A stretch of 64,000 nucleotides of DNA from Eumeta japonica (taxonomy: Eukaryota > Arthropoda > Insecta > Lepidoptera > Psychidae): contig BGZK01001000.1 of NCBI GenBank assembly GCA_005406025.1, forward strand, positions 1 through 64,000, written 5' to 3'. Of the stretch, positions 1-11,142 are shown piece by piece (the first letter of the stretch is position 1; the number at the start of each line of letters is the position of its first letter). The position numbers were made by a program, and so were the translations under genes. The notes beneath the pieces were generated by a model. It saw nothing but the letters and a program-made list of their open reading frames with translations. It did not search any database and was not told where the DNA came from.

Positions 1-1632
1 AATACGGTTACGTGTACGAAATAATCGTTACGGTAGAAAGTCGATATCGATATCGCCCGCTGCATCGATGTTATTGCGATTTACGATACTGTCGTATGCC
101 GATGTTTAAGAAATACTTAATATAAATACGATTAATTCACCAGAAGCACAAAAGGAATTTGATGGTTACATCGATATTTCTCGATATCGATTCGTTAGTA
201 GTGTTACGCTTCGGAAACATTTGTCTGCTTTAAACAACGCTTTCGTAGGAAAATTTTCGATGTACTGTGATTTAGCGTGTAGTTAGTTATAGCTGTATAC
301 GCCCTTATTGCATCCTTAGGATGGAGTAGATAGAAGTTTAAAAATAAAAAATTGTATCGTTGGAAGATATTGTGGACTACATTTTATTTTACCTAACAAA
401 ATATGTAATAAAAAAAAATGGTCAATGAAAATCCCCATTATATCATTCTCAAATAAATTTGACATATTTCGATATAATTTTTAGCATTCGACAAAGCGTT
501 AAAAAATAAAGCTAAGAAAAAGTTAAAAATAAGTAAAACATATTAACAAAGACTTGTGCTTAACATCAATTATTTTTATATAAAATTGCAGAGAAATGTA
601 ATTATTTATGGCGAGAATGGCGTCGAAAGAAATCGCACATTACATTCTTTAATAATAAAATACAAATAGCATATAGACATTGATAAAACGCGATTTATTA
701 TATAATCAAATTATTTGTGTGCATTATTCAAACGTTCCTTAAAGAGATCTCCCATTGATATTGAAGAGTCCGTGAAAATCCGTCAAGTTATTGTTATTCT
801 TGCCTCATTGAGTCAAGCTAGTTCAATTTGCAGGCGGCCACTATTTAGTGTTTCGTACCAAAATAGAAGAGTTACGGAATCACTTTAGTGTTTAAGTTAA
901 AAATAAACTTCCCTAAAATGATTTAATTTAAGGGCTTAAAGATGGATAACAGGCTAATCGCTGCTGTGTAGTTTTAAAAGCTAAGTTTTATTTTTGTATG
1001 TAAAATGAAAAATCGATGTAATCAGTTGACGCGTCATATTAAAGCTTGTATAAGCTGAGTTTAAAATTTGATTGCGGTAAATTATGATTAGAAATACCGC
1101 ACAATAATATCTACAAAAATTGTAAAATTTACACTACATAAAATGTAAATTAAACAAAAATTATCTAGAAACCCATTCATAATGATTTGTTGATAGTTGT
1201 AAAATAAAATGAAATACGAATATCTGTGGTTAATATTCTGATTAGAGTTCGTCATAGACCGATGATGTATATATTCAAATCTATCAGAACACTTCCTTAT
1301 GAGTCGCAAAGCTCATGGGAAAATGGAAGGAATTTATTTTAACACCTAAAGTTGTAGTGTGCAACACCGACCGCGTAAATCCAACTCGCTTCTGTCCGGT
1401 TTTTTAGTTTCATACGTTGCAAAATGGGGCTCGGTATGGTATGCCATAAATATACCAATCGCTCTCATTCCGTATGGTGATTTCGACAACAGCTGATTAC
1501 GAACGCCGCTGGCTTATCGTTTGATTTGTGATGTTAAAGTTAGCCAATCGACTTCATGATTCTCGACACTTACGTTTTAATGTCCGATAGATTTATTGGA
1601 AAAGGATTAATAATTCGGCTGTTCGCTTCCAG
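1..1632. other. Upstream flank or 5' intron, no gene seen
   Basis: AT-rich DNA before the first convincing exon. No open frame here has coding character. It holds a cluster of CGATA/ATCGAT motifs at its left end and otherwise ordinary AT-rich sequence. If exon A is internal, as its splice-acceptor-like edge suggests, this is intron. If exon A is the first coding exon, the last part would be 5' UTR or promoter. Confidence 0.5.
41..192. promoter_or_regulatory. Cluster of CGATA / ATCGAT motifs (DRE-like)
   Basis: Within 150 bases there is an exact TATCGATA (45-52) inside a tcgatatcgatatcg run (41-55), an atcgat (64-69), a cgata (84-88), and tcgatat plus tcgatatcgat at 171-191. In flies TATCGATA is the DREF site, and clustered CGATA binds the boundary factor BEAF-32. 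Whether moths use these motifs the same way is inference. The cluster could mark a promoter or chromatin boundary about 1.5 kb upstream of exon A. Confidence 0.25.
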
Positions 1633-1783
1633 CCTAGGCCCGTTCGAGGAGTCGTCGTGCGGGAGCGAGATGGTGTCGCGGCGGCGTATCCTGTTGCGGT
1701 CGCGCGATGACCTCACGCAGGCCTTCGCGCCGGAGATGGAGGACGAGGAAGATGTATGGTTCCAGAAGGACAAACTGTATAAG
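1633..1783 (+). CDS. exp: Exon A of an Expansion/Rebuff-like Smad-family (MH2) protein
   Basis: This GC-rich coding island in AT-rich DNA is open from before the exon to the donor. Its left edge has an acceptor-like ttcgcttccag ending at 1632; with that acceptor the exon starts one base before a codon and encodes LGPFEESSCGSE followed by MVSRRRILLRSRDD. The right edge is an excellent donor, aag|gtcagt, after the codons for KDKLYK, leaving phase 0. The segment is basic and then strongly acidic (EMEDEED), the kind of linker that precedes an MH2 domain. It joins in frame to exon B, 28.3 kb downstream. A shorter protein could start at the Met at 1670 (gagATGg context), so whether the exon is internal or first coding is unresolved. 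Membership of the Expansion/Rebuff family is recalled from the insect protein, not searched. The known role there is apical chitin organisation in tracheal and epidermal cells. Confidence 0.7.
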
Positions 1784-4700
1784 GTCAGTGTGATCCGTTT
1801 TTTATTCGACTCTATTCTCTAAACGTACTCAATATACATACGCTATGCGAATCACAGAACGTGCTGTCTAACGATAACGATGGCATCATTTGACAATAAC
1901 TAGGGTTTGGACCGAAGGAAAAGTTATAATTAATTTCATTTCTTTTAGGCGCAAATTAATTTTTATTTCTAAATAATTTAAGATAAATAATGCTTCGTTA
2001 GTCAACGTACATTATAACAAAATTAGATCATCAAAAAGTTTAAAAAAGAACATATTCAGTTTCGAAACGGGATATAGAACGAGTATAAACAGTCGATTCG
2101 GTACAATGACTGATACGTTCAATACGCAACCTAATACAATAACAACATAAGCACCTACCTGTGAAGGATCACGGGAACAACCGGATAGTTCTTTTATTCG
2201 TCTTAATAACACCAGCTATAGAATTTCAAGAGTACCCATGTCAAGTCTTACTCATAGATTGCTCAACACGATGAAACTGATAGAGTTCGATCAATCACTG
2301 CAGCAACGATAGCGTCGCTAAGCGAGTTATGATCTAATCAAACCGGGCTTTCTACGCATCAATCATGGCGCAGGGGGAGCAAAGGACCGAATGAGCAACG
2401 TAACACTCGTTCGAGACACAAGAAAGCGTGTTCTACACGACAATAGTATTATCTGCAAACGAAGTATGACAGGAGCCGAATATAACGAACTAAGGCTGAA
2501 AACGGCTGAACAAAACGAAAAGACAACACGCGGAAACAACCTGTATCTATTTGTTGACAAATTGCCAAATGAATGAAGAAATGTATAGCAAAAGCAGCTT
2601 ATGAGATCTTCCTCATTAGCCGATATTTGTTTAGAAATGTTGCGGTACAAGCTAGGAAGCATTCATGAGACGAGTTTCTGGAGACGGGTGGATATTTGTG
2701 ACACTGTTCATGCTCATCGTTGGAAATACGCCGTACAAAGGGATATACAGCGATAAATACTTTAAATACAGTTATTTATATTGAAGCTTTTCAGCGTCAA
2801 CCTTTACCTCCCTTTTAAGAATGCATAAAAAACACTGACAACACTAATTAATATCACTTGCAAAACTAAACGTTGCGTCGCGTTTCTCAATGCGAATGAG
2901 ATACAAAAACGCAATAGTTTCGCGCGTTTTATAGATAATGTTTCAAAAAAACGTAAATTTTCTTTTTGGAACAGTGTGTTTAGAAACAAATTTTTATTAA
3001 AAAAAACGCAAACTACTATAAATAAAAAGTATTAATCTTGGTGTTTCTCTTCATTCTGTACAAATTGAGATGTAAGTTGTCAAAAAACCTTACCACTATT
3101 CTTGTCAACATGTGTTCACCAACGCCCACTCAATCAGTATGGTCACTATGATTTAGCCTAAATGTAGTATTACGGTGCGGCGTATCATGGCGCAGGGTGC
3201 TCACGGTCTTTTGCATCAAATAATTAGTGAACTATAAATATTTCTAAGCAATGATTAATGGACATCACTGGCCATACAGCGGCATGCCGGATGTATCAGA
3301 ACACTGCCCTAGCTAGTATTTGAAAAGGATTATACAGTGATAAGTATAATCAGCGATGCAACAAGAGAAAAAACTTAGGTAGTTTACATGGATTCAAAAG
3401 CGGATGCAAACATATACAATATAATGCAGAGACCTTCAATCAAAGTTTATTTCTTGAAACCAAAAATATATAATGCAAAACAAAAGAAGTCAAAGAAGTA
3501 TAAAATTAAATAAAACTAGAGATTCCTTCAAAATAAACATACCTGCAAATCTAGACACTGTTTATTTTTTGAAGTCCTAAACTTTCGTTATCCAGTGTAC
3601 CAACGAAGTAATTTACTAATATCCAAACTTTGAAGTATAGCCAGACAAGTGTGAATTTAAAGTACAAACCGAACAAGACATCGTGAAACTTACACGGCAT
3701 GCATAGATCTTGCGAATTTCTTCGCCTTTGTTCGCAGTTTTTGCAATCGAGCGCGCGGCTATTAGGGACGTGAGAAACCCGTATTCAGTACGAATATAAT
3801 AATACGCTTATATGCCGTTGTTTGTTGTATACGTACTGTTTATAGAACTGGTAAGTTCGTTTTCCATTGACCATGACTACGTTCATCGTCACGTTGTCGT
3901 GTATTACGCCGTTGACCTATTTGAAATGCGATTTCAACGGGTGGCCGATACAAATAGATTTATTTAATTGTTGCTACGTTTAGTAGGCCACAGTGCAGTA
4001 TGAGTTACATCGTTTAAAATGTCTGTTTTTTTTTTGGCGTATTTTTTGGGAAGAATTAATTATAGTCCAATTATAGCATTCAGATGAGCTCAGCCCGAAG
4101 TTAGTGAACTGTATTATTTATTGCGTTTGTAAGATCAGTTGGCATATTATGAACGTTTTATATGTCTAACATTTTAATGTTCGGTGTTGCGTTCGGAAAC
4201 CAATCGATTAAAATCCGAAATATCGTTCAGAAATTAATGGTCGTCACAAAATACCTATTAAAATTGAAACCAGTCCGTGCGATTTTGCCGACGTTCCACA
4301 CACTTATATTTTTCCAAACTTGCAGTAGGCTTCTTTTATAGTTCTTTCTAACCGTACATGTAGAACGACAAAATGATCTGAAAGGCAGCCTTTAGCGAGT
4401 TCTAACACAATTCTAAATAAACAGCGATGTATATTCATTTAAATATATGCAAATAGTAATATCAGGCCGTAGTACAACTACAGACGACAATGCATCGATA
4501 TTTTTTTTATAACACTTAGATACTGTGTATGAGGAATTAGATACGGATCATTAGACACGTCAGCGTCCCACGCATTTTGTCACGACACAAAAACCAGCGG
4601 GGAAGATTTGATTTAGAGGACAGATTTTACATTAGTTATTTTGTTCTAAATTTAGTAATTACACTGTTCTCTATTTTTGCAAGTATAATCTTTTCTTTAT

Positions 4701-5368
4701 CTTACTTTGTGTATCGCATTTGTGGTGCATCTGTCATGGATTTTTCTCATGTGTTCACTCCGTAGTAAGAGTAGTAGGCATGACCTTTTACCACCAATTT
4801 CGTCAGTAGTTGTCCAATTACTATTGCATTTCATTATGTAATACGGATGTTCCTTAATTTAGCATCCTCAATTGTGCTGCACAAACCTAACGGATTTTGT
4901 CCATTATCTCTTTAGTCTTTTCTATTATTCTTATTGCACAGAATAAAAAAACCTCGAGCGTTGAATGAGTCACGAAAAAAAAAGAAAAAAATATACAATT
5001 ATAAAATACTACCAAAAAAAAAATTGTAACTTTTTTTTAATTCTAATTAGCTTCTCTATATGAAAATCGTGTATTCATTACATATTATGCACACACTTAA
5101 ATGGTTAAATAAATATCACTTAACTGAATTGGCTATAAAGTAAAATAGCCTTATTGCCTATTTAACTTGATCAGTTTCTTCATCAGATGAAGACAGTTTC
5201 GAGACAGTGTTCTTGCTAGTTCACGGTATAATTCTTCTGAGATTTCGAGATGCTCGTCAAAAAATCGACAGTGTAGTCGAAGTCGTCTTAATCCGACTCC
5301 ACACTTAAGCGCAGAGTTCGAACTGTGCTCGTGTCGAACGCCAGGAGAGTCGTGACCGTGTCGCCGCG

Positions 5369-5470
5369 ATGGGTGCCATTACGGAATCGTTTGTCCGGAA
5401 AATGCGACGTCTCGTCTCCGACCTTGGCTTTGTCATGTCGATTGCTCGGTTACGCCGTGTTTTTCTGGTC
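5369..5470 (+). CDS. Possible alternative first coding exon (34 codons)
   Basis: An ATG in a strong context (gccgcgATGg) opens exactly 34 codons that begin MGAITESFVRKMRRLV and end at gtc|gtgagg, a good donor. The donor leaves phase 0, which is the phase accepted by exon B, so the exon could supply a different N-terminus that skips exon A. About 100 bases upstream are richer in G and C than the surroundings, as a 5' UTR might be. The peptide is basic and matches no domain I know. The frame also stays open beyond the donor to 5596, so the open frame alone proves little. This is inference from splice phase and start context. Confidence 0.22.
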
Positions 5471-5655
5471 GTGAGGTCATTCATGCCTTATGTAATCGGT
5501 CAAAGTGGGTTCGGCTACGTCGTGGGCGTTATTTATGGGACGGAATTTCAAATTTCGTATACGTATGCGTATCAGGCGCCTCTCAGAGATTTGTGACTTC
5601 AGTTTCGACGTCCATGCTATACGAAAAACAGTTTCGATTAACGGGCAAAAAAGGC

Positions 5656-5895
5656 AGAGCGACGGTGGTCCAGTGGTTGGGAGCGTCGCCTTGGAACATG
5701 ACGCTATCTGATTCGATCCAGACTACGGCGAATTCACTAATGACCTTTTTTAACTCAAGCCTTTAAATTACTACGCGCTTCGGAGTGCATTTTAAGTTGT
5801 GGGTCCCGGACGTTATCATTATTACGGTGACAACAGCCGTTACCGGCCCCCGACGTGCAATGGACCAGCCTGAAGGACTTTAGATATGCGCCGCT
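5656..5895 (+). mobile_element. tRNA-derived SINE, copy 1 (central-domain family)
   Basis: A tRNA-like head carries a pol III A box (tggtccagtggt, 5666-5677) and B box (gattcgatcc, 5710-5719). About 80 bases on comes a central block, ggtcccggacgtt...acggtgacaacagccgtta (5794-5842), which recurs in the copies at 27.5 and 59.7 kb. The copies are diverged, so they are old. No clear target-site duplication was found. Confidence 0.65.
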
Positions 5896-6310
5896 AAATG
5901 TGAATTAAAAAGAATATGGATAGGTATCTACTCAACAGACCAATCTGAGATGACAAAAAGTAGATAACAGAATTCAAGAAAAAAATAGGAGCTTTCTATA
6001 ATAACTTTTTATTATTTTAATCTAATATTGAAAGTATTAAATATTTTCATTTTCCTGTTAAGCTACCAGTTGTCAATGAAATGTAATGCAGGCAATCTAG
6101 AAATTAAAAAATCTGTATTTCATTTGAAATTCCAATTATGAAAACATTCAAAATTTGAATCAAAGATGGGGGTAAGATTAATAGAAACGCAATTACTATC
6201 ACATAGTTCCCTCGAGGGATTCCGCTTATCGCACAAAGGAAACTTAAAGCTAATTCGTAAAATTTCAACTAACCTATAAAATTTTATTTAAGTGACCACG
6301 AGCTCAATAT

Positions 6311-6352
6311 AAGAAATAAATATCATAATATTGGTTATGATATTTATTTCTT
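6311..6352. repeat. Perfect inverted repeat, 18 bp arms, 6 nt loop
   Basis: aagaaataaatatcataa at 6311-6328 is followed after tattgg by its exact reverse complement at 6335-6352. It lies in the first intron and would form a hairpin in the pre-mRNA. No link to a mobile element is evident. Confidence 0.9.
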
Positions 6353-7855
6353 TACATCTATACATTGAAAGCGATAACTACACAATCATGTTACGCTTAA
6401 TTCGACGGAACCAATAACAAACAACAATATCAATATTTGATTGTATCCATAAAACCGACTCACCATAATTTCACACTTAACATGAACGGTTGTGTAAGAG
6501 TAAATGGTCGATAAAGTGAAAAGTCATTTTCTCATTCCACAGGCGATATCTGTGAAGTTATAGAAATGTACATAATAATAGATATTGTACACGTCGAATG
6601 CAATTAACAAGTAATATTTGAAATGTTTTTCGCTCAATAACGGCCATCTTTATTATTTAGGTCAACTGGTAGGCAAATTTTCATTTTATTTCCTAATTTT
6701 CCCAAATTTTTTTTTAGCCATTTTGATTCTTGCAAAAAACCTATCAGTTTGGAAGCGGCAATTTTAACGGTATGGGCTACGTGCTACGTGCTCCATTGTC
6801 TGTAACCTAGTATTCGAATAAATGTCAAGGTTTTAAAATATAACTGTAACATTTGAAACTAGTAACCTGATGTAAGTCTAGGTATCGAAACTATAGTTCT
6901 ATATTTTTTTTTGTCTCCTGTTAAGGAATTAACAAAAATTAGAGCAACCAAATTTATGCACATTTCTCTTTTTCTCTTTTCCTCTATTAGGGTATATCAT
7001 TCAACCCGTTTATCATCCAAGAGAAGATAATTGACATTTCAATTTGCATATAAAATAAAAAAAAAACGTTCAAAGTTCATATCACATATGTTTAAAACAA
7101 TCATTCAACATTCAAACGATTACATCGACCCGGCAATTGCTTAAATTATCATTTGATATAGAAGGAACAGGAGTACTGCACTCATAAGCGTAGTCCATCT
7201 AGTGAAAAGTTACAACATTTTAATACAAACACTGAATTACAGACAGAACTGTATGCATGCGAGTAACATAAGATCACGAATGTTACGCTCTCGTGACGGG
7301 CCCGCGCGCGCGCAGCACGAGCACAATTTCTAAAGCACGATATCTGACGCGCGATAGTGAAAACGTACAATCATTTGTCGACGATTCGCCGTCACGTGTA
7401 ATGGGCCAATTACTCTTATTATAGTCTTTAGCATCAAATAAATTAAGGATTATGTACCTATTTTTTTTTCGGTATTAAGTAATAATATTATTAAACTAAT
7501 TTACTTTTCTAAACAGTTATTAGAAAATTTTGAGTGATTGTGTGTAGAGAATAATTTATGGAATTGATTAGACCGATTCTATAAATTCTTTCATAAATAG
7601 AGAGCTACGTTTATGTAATAAATACACAGTAAAAGCTATGTTTTATTCTTATTTTTTTACAGCATGCTTCATCACCTTTCGTTCGATGCTTTAGCACGTC
7701 CATAATTTCATGTTTAAAAAATTAATTGTGATGTGATAAATAATTTTATATAAAAACATTCATTCATATATACAGCAATTATTACATTTACATAAACAAT
7801 ACAATCGCGTATGTGATATGGCATAAGATATACACTTCTTCATCGCATCGCATTT

Positions 7856-7894
7856 TAAATCCACGCGGGTGGAGCCGCGGACGAAAACTAGTTT
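7856..7894 (-). mobile_element. Fragment of an actagttttcgtccgcggctcc repeat
   Basis: Read on the minus strand, it starts actagttttcgtccgcggct and continues with a cccgcgtgga block. The same motif recurs at 9976-10019 (minus) and 45005-45040 (plus), with more diverged forms elsewhere. It is a very common end motif in lepidopteran genomes. I cannot tell from sequence alone whether it is a LINE 3' region or another element class. Confidence 0.5.
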
Positions 7895-9837
7895 AGAACT
7901 TAATACTGTCATAGAGAAATTGTCATTAATATTTTAATTCCATAATTAGTGTCTGTTTTAATTTTATCTCGATGGAAATAGTTTTATTAAAAAGGTAATC
8001 TTTGGTAGGTGACGTCATGATATAGATAAATATATTCACATTTTGTTTTTAAGTTCTAGAAGTGGTGTCACATTATTTGGTCGAAGAACTTAGTTTGTTG
8101 TTTGGTCCAATTGATACTTTCTTTCTTGTAATGAGTTCACATAATACATACAGAGTACTATAGCCTGTGTTTGTTTTTTTATATTGTCGCTCTTGTCTGT
8201 TTGTAAGCGCGAGCGCATTGATTATAACGTGATGAATTGTAAAGTTTTACATTTTCCAAAAACTGAAACTACATAATGCGTTACGTAATTGATATTTAGT
8301 GATGTCATTGAATAGGGGTCGTTACGGTATGCTTTTCGAAACGACCATCTTTCGTGTCGCGATATTTTTAACAAATTACACAACTTGTTGCGACTATATG
8401 TTCAAATAGATTTTCTTTTTATGTGTATGTTTGAAATAAATTCAAAACATTTAAAAAAATGACACTATGCTCATTAAAGCATCTCGTTTGATCTTCGCAC
8501 AAGAACTAATTTGAAGATTAGGTCAATAGGTATTACTATAAACGTAGAAATTTAACACTAATAATAAAATGTTAGAATTCTAAGGCGCAAAAACGAATTT
8601 ATGCAAAGAAGACAGTTACGTCTTTTTATTTTGCTCCGATTTAGAATTTATATTCGCTTATTTATAATGTGGATCAAGTAATAAAACCCTTTTAGAATCT
8701 GTTTGAAAATTAGGATTTTCAAAAGTATAAATATTTCATTTGAATAATTAAGTTGACAAAAACTTACAACTCGTCCAAGTAACAAATTTATTTCTCATAT
8801 ACGTCAACGTAGATTCATCGCGTATCTTTTTCGTGATGTCAAAATAATTACATTTATTGAACGAAATAATTGCATTCCATATATTTACCTGCATAAAGAA
8901 GAAAAAAAATATAAAGCTATTAGTCTACAACTTGTAATGCTGACGAAATGCACATCGCAGACATTTAGTTTTATTCATATGCATAAATACATATCGTATA
9001 ATTATATTTTCAAATAATCGATTGCATATTATATCTCCTATGCGGGGGATCAAAACAGGTGGTCATCACGTGTCATAGGTCAATATTTGACATTTAACAG
9101 CAATAGCCGTGTTACGTAAACACGCGCCAACCGGTGGTGTTGCGAAAAGGAGCCAGCCTTTTCGTACGACACAAATGTTTACTTAATGTAATTGTGTTCA
9201 AAAACACACACTGTATTGTAAAAGTGTTATCGCATTTTTCTTTAAGTTGCGTATACATCTCCACTTATTTACAGTGGCGACTGTCGGACGTCCTGTTGCT
9301 ATTTATTTGCGAGCTGTTTCAAATTAAACAGTTGAACTTTTGCGTAGTTAAATAAGTTCAGAAAATTAAAAAAGTGCTCGTCTTCCAAAATTTTATTATT
9401 GACATGTAAAATAAACAGAAATTTTGTGTATGTCATAATTGGTACACTGTTGGTATTATTATTATTATTAGATGTATTGTGGAATACAGTATTGTGTAGA
9501 GCTTAAAAAAAAAAATAATGGATTTATCGTAATTTTTCATGAGTTACCGTGACTACACGCATGCACTCAGACAACTAAATTGATGTCCTCAAGTCCTTTT
9601 TCTTTCTATAATGATTTTGATTGAAATACTCTAAGTTATGTCAAGTTCGCTTGTGTTTGTAGTGCGCTTTTTAAAAACAATATGTTTTTTTTTATATTAT
9701 AATACACGTGAATTGGTTTATAACGACGACTTAAGACGAGTATGTCTCACGTTTTCTGAGACACAGCCGTCGTCAAACGTGCAATTTACTAACTGCAAAT
9801 TGTTTAATTCGACTAATTTTCATGTATCATGCCGTGC

Positions 9838-9950
9838 ATTGAGATCGGAATTGAATCGAAGGCGGAACCGGGATTTAAATCTAGATCAGGATCGACATCG
9901 GGAGCGAATAAAAATCGGGATCATAGTCGTCAACGCGATCGGTCGACACG
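9838..9950. repeat. Degenerate GGGATC/GGAATT-type hexamer array
   Basis: The sequence is built from variants of gatcgg, gaatcg, gggatt and aatcggga with drifted spacing. It is low-complexity DNA that happens to stay open in several frames and so yields Arg/Ser-rich false proteins. Related tracts of the same flavour occur at 33195-33430 (opposite strand) and 40385-40470. Confidence 0.5.
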
Positions 9951-9975
9951 AATAATGAAAAATTTGTTCTCCGTC

Positions 9976-10019
9976 TACGGGTACGGAGCCGCGGGCGGAT
10001 CCGTGGACGAAAACTAGTC
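9976..10019 (-). mobile_element. Second actagttttcgtccgcgg repeat fragment
   Basis: The plus strand reads gagccgcgggcggatccg then tggacgaaaactagtct, matching 7856-7894 over the last ~35 bases in the same orientation. It directly abuts the degenerate hexamer array at 9838-9950. Confidence 0.5.
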
Positions 10020-10558
10020 TGATATAAGATCAGTTTAAATATGCAAGTTTTTTCAAGAGCGCCACCGGTAACATTATACAACCTTCTCGAGTAACTGGCA
10101 GTCGACTGCTCGATCTCGTATCGGCGAAGATCACTAAGTTCGAAGTAGTTCACGTCGAGATGTCAAGGTCTCGATCCATCTCGCACTGGCTGCAAGATAT
10201 TGGCCTTATCGTTTGACTACCGAAAATTGCGAAATTGTATGATCATATTCAGTTCTATTCGCTTCGTTTTAGTATTGAATCGTAAACGTAATATTGAACG
10301 TTAGAATTTATGACAAGCGATGTTGACCGGCCGGTAGGCGCGAATGTAACAACGGACGAATTAGTGATCGTTTTTGACTTAAATAGAATCGAACTTTCGC
10401 TTCGTGCCCCGGGGAACACTTTAAGTCTTCGGTTCCGGACATTGATGTCGTATCGATGACAAGAGTCCACAGCACCCCAACCTGACCTGGATCAGCGAGT
10501 GCTTAATATCCATTGCCCTTAGTTTAAAATGAGAATGTGATAGGATTATTATACCCTT

Positions 10559-10592
10559 GCAATGCGATGAATAAAATTTTTCATCGCATTGC
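10559..10592. repeat. Inverted repeat, 13 bp arms
   Basis: gcaatgcgatgaa (10559-10571) and its exact reverse complement (10580-10592) are separated by an 8 nt AT-rich spacer. The GC-containing arms make the hairpin fairly stable. No gene end lies nearby to make it a terminator. Confidence 0.85.
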
Positions 10593-10973
10593 GGCGGAAG
10601 CATTTAAGTAAATTTTAAAATATATTTAAAATGCTCCATAATAGATTCTGCGTGAATACATAAAACGAAGAAACATCATGCTTGGTAAGTGCTCAAAAGA
10701 CCTGGATTCTCGGTTAAGTAAATAAACTTTTCGTTCCATTGTCAAAGGCTGAACATTCACTTTCCCTTTTACAAATTATCACGGTAATTCCTTTTTTATT
10801 ACTAGCGTAATTAATATTCTCGAGTGGATAAAGAGATAAATAAACCGATAATGTAAAACAGGTTTTAAATTTCGCCGGATGTGTAACTAGATTATGTTCG
10901 TAACACCTCTGGATAATTTATTTCATGAACGATTTGCCCTTTTTAATAATTTCTTTTATTTATATTACTGTAG

Positions 10974-11142
10974 GCAGACCAGAAGTGACGTTAGAGTATT
11001 TGAATTACAGTATCACGTAGCCGAACTGGATGAAATCAGCCACGAACTTGCCACGATTGTGAGCTTGCAAGATCATGAATTCCAAGATCGGTGGCTGCGA
11101 AACACATATCGGCTAATTCACTCCGTCTCGATTGTAAACTAG
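10974..11142 (+). CDS. Possible terminal exon, unrecognised
   Basis: A convincing acceptor (pyrimidine-rich tract then ttactgtag|g) ends at 10973. After it, one frame encodes about 55 residues with unusually protein-like composition, including ELQYHVAELDEISHELA and LQDHEFQDRW, and ends in tag at 11140-11142. The first base would complete a split codon (phase 2), which does not fit exon A's phase-0 donor directly, so another exon would be needed. AATAAA occurs at about 11284. No domain is recognised. It could equally be a chance open stretch or transposon debris. Confidence 0.2.

Noticed and set aside
2363..2662. Overlapping open frames on both strands (61 and 99 codons)
   Set aside because: No splice sites, domain or codon bias. 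Openness on both strands at once points to local composition.
2364..3201. The 14-mer atcatggcgcaggg occurs at about 2363 and again at about 3187
   Set aside because: Flanks are unrelated and both short frames end quickly. Probably coincidence or tiny repeat debris.
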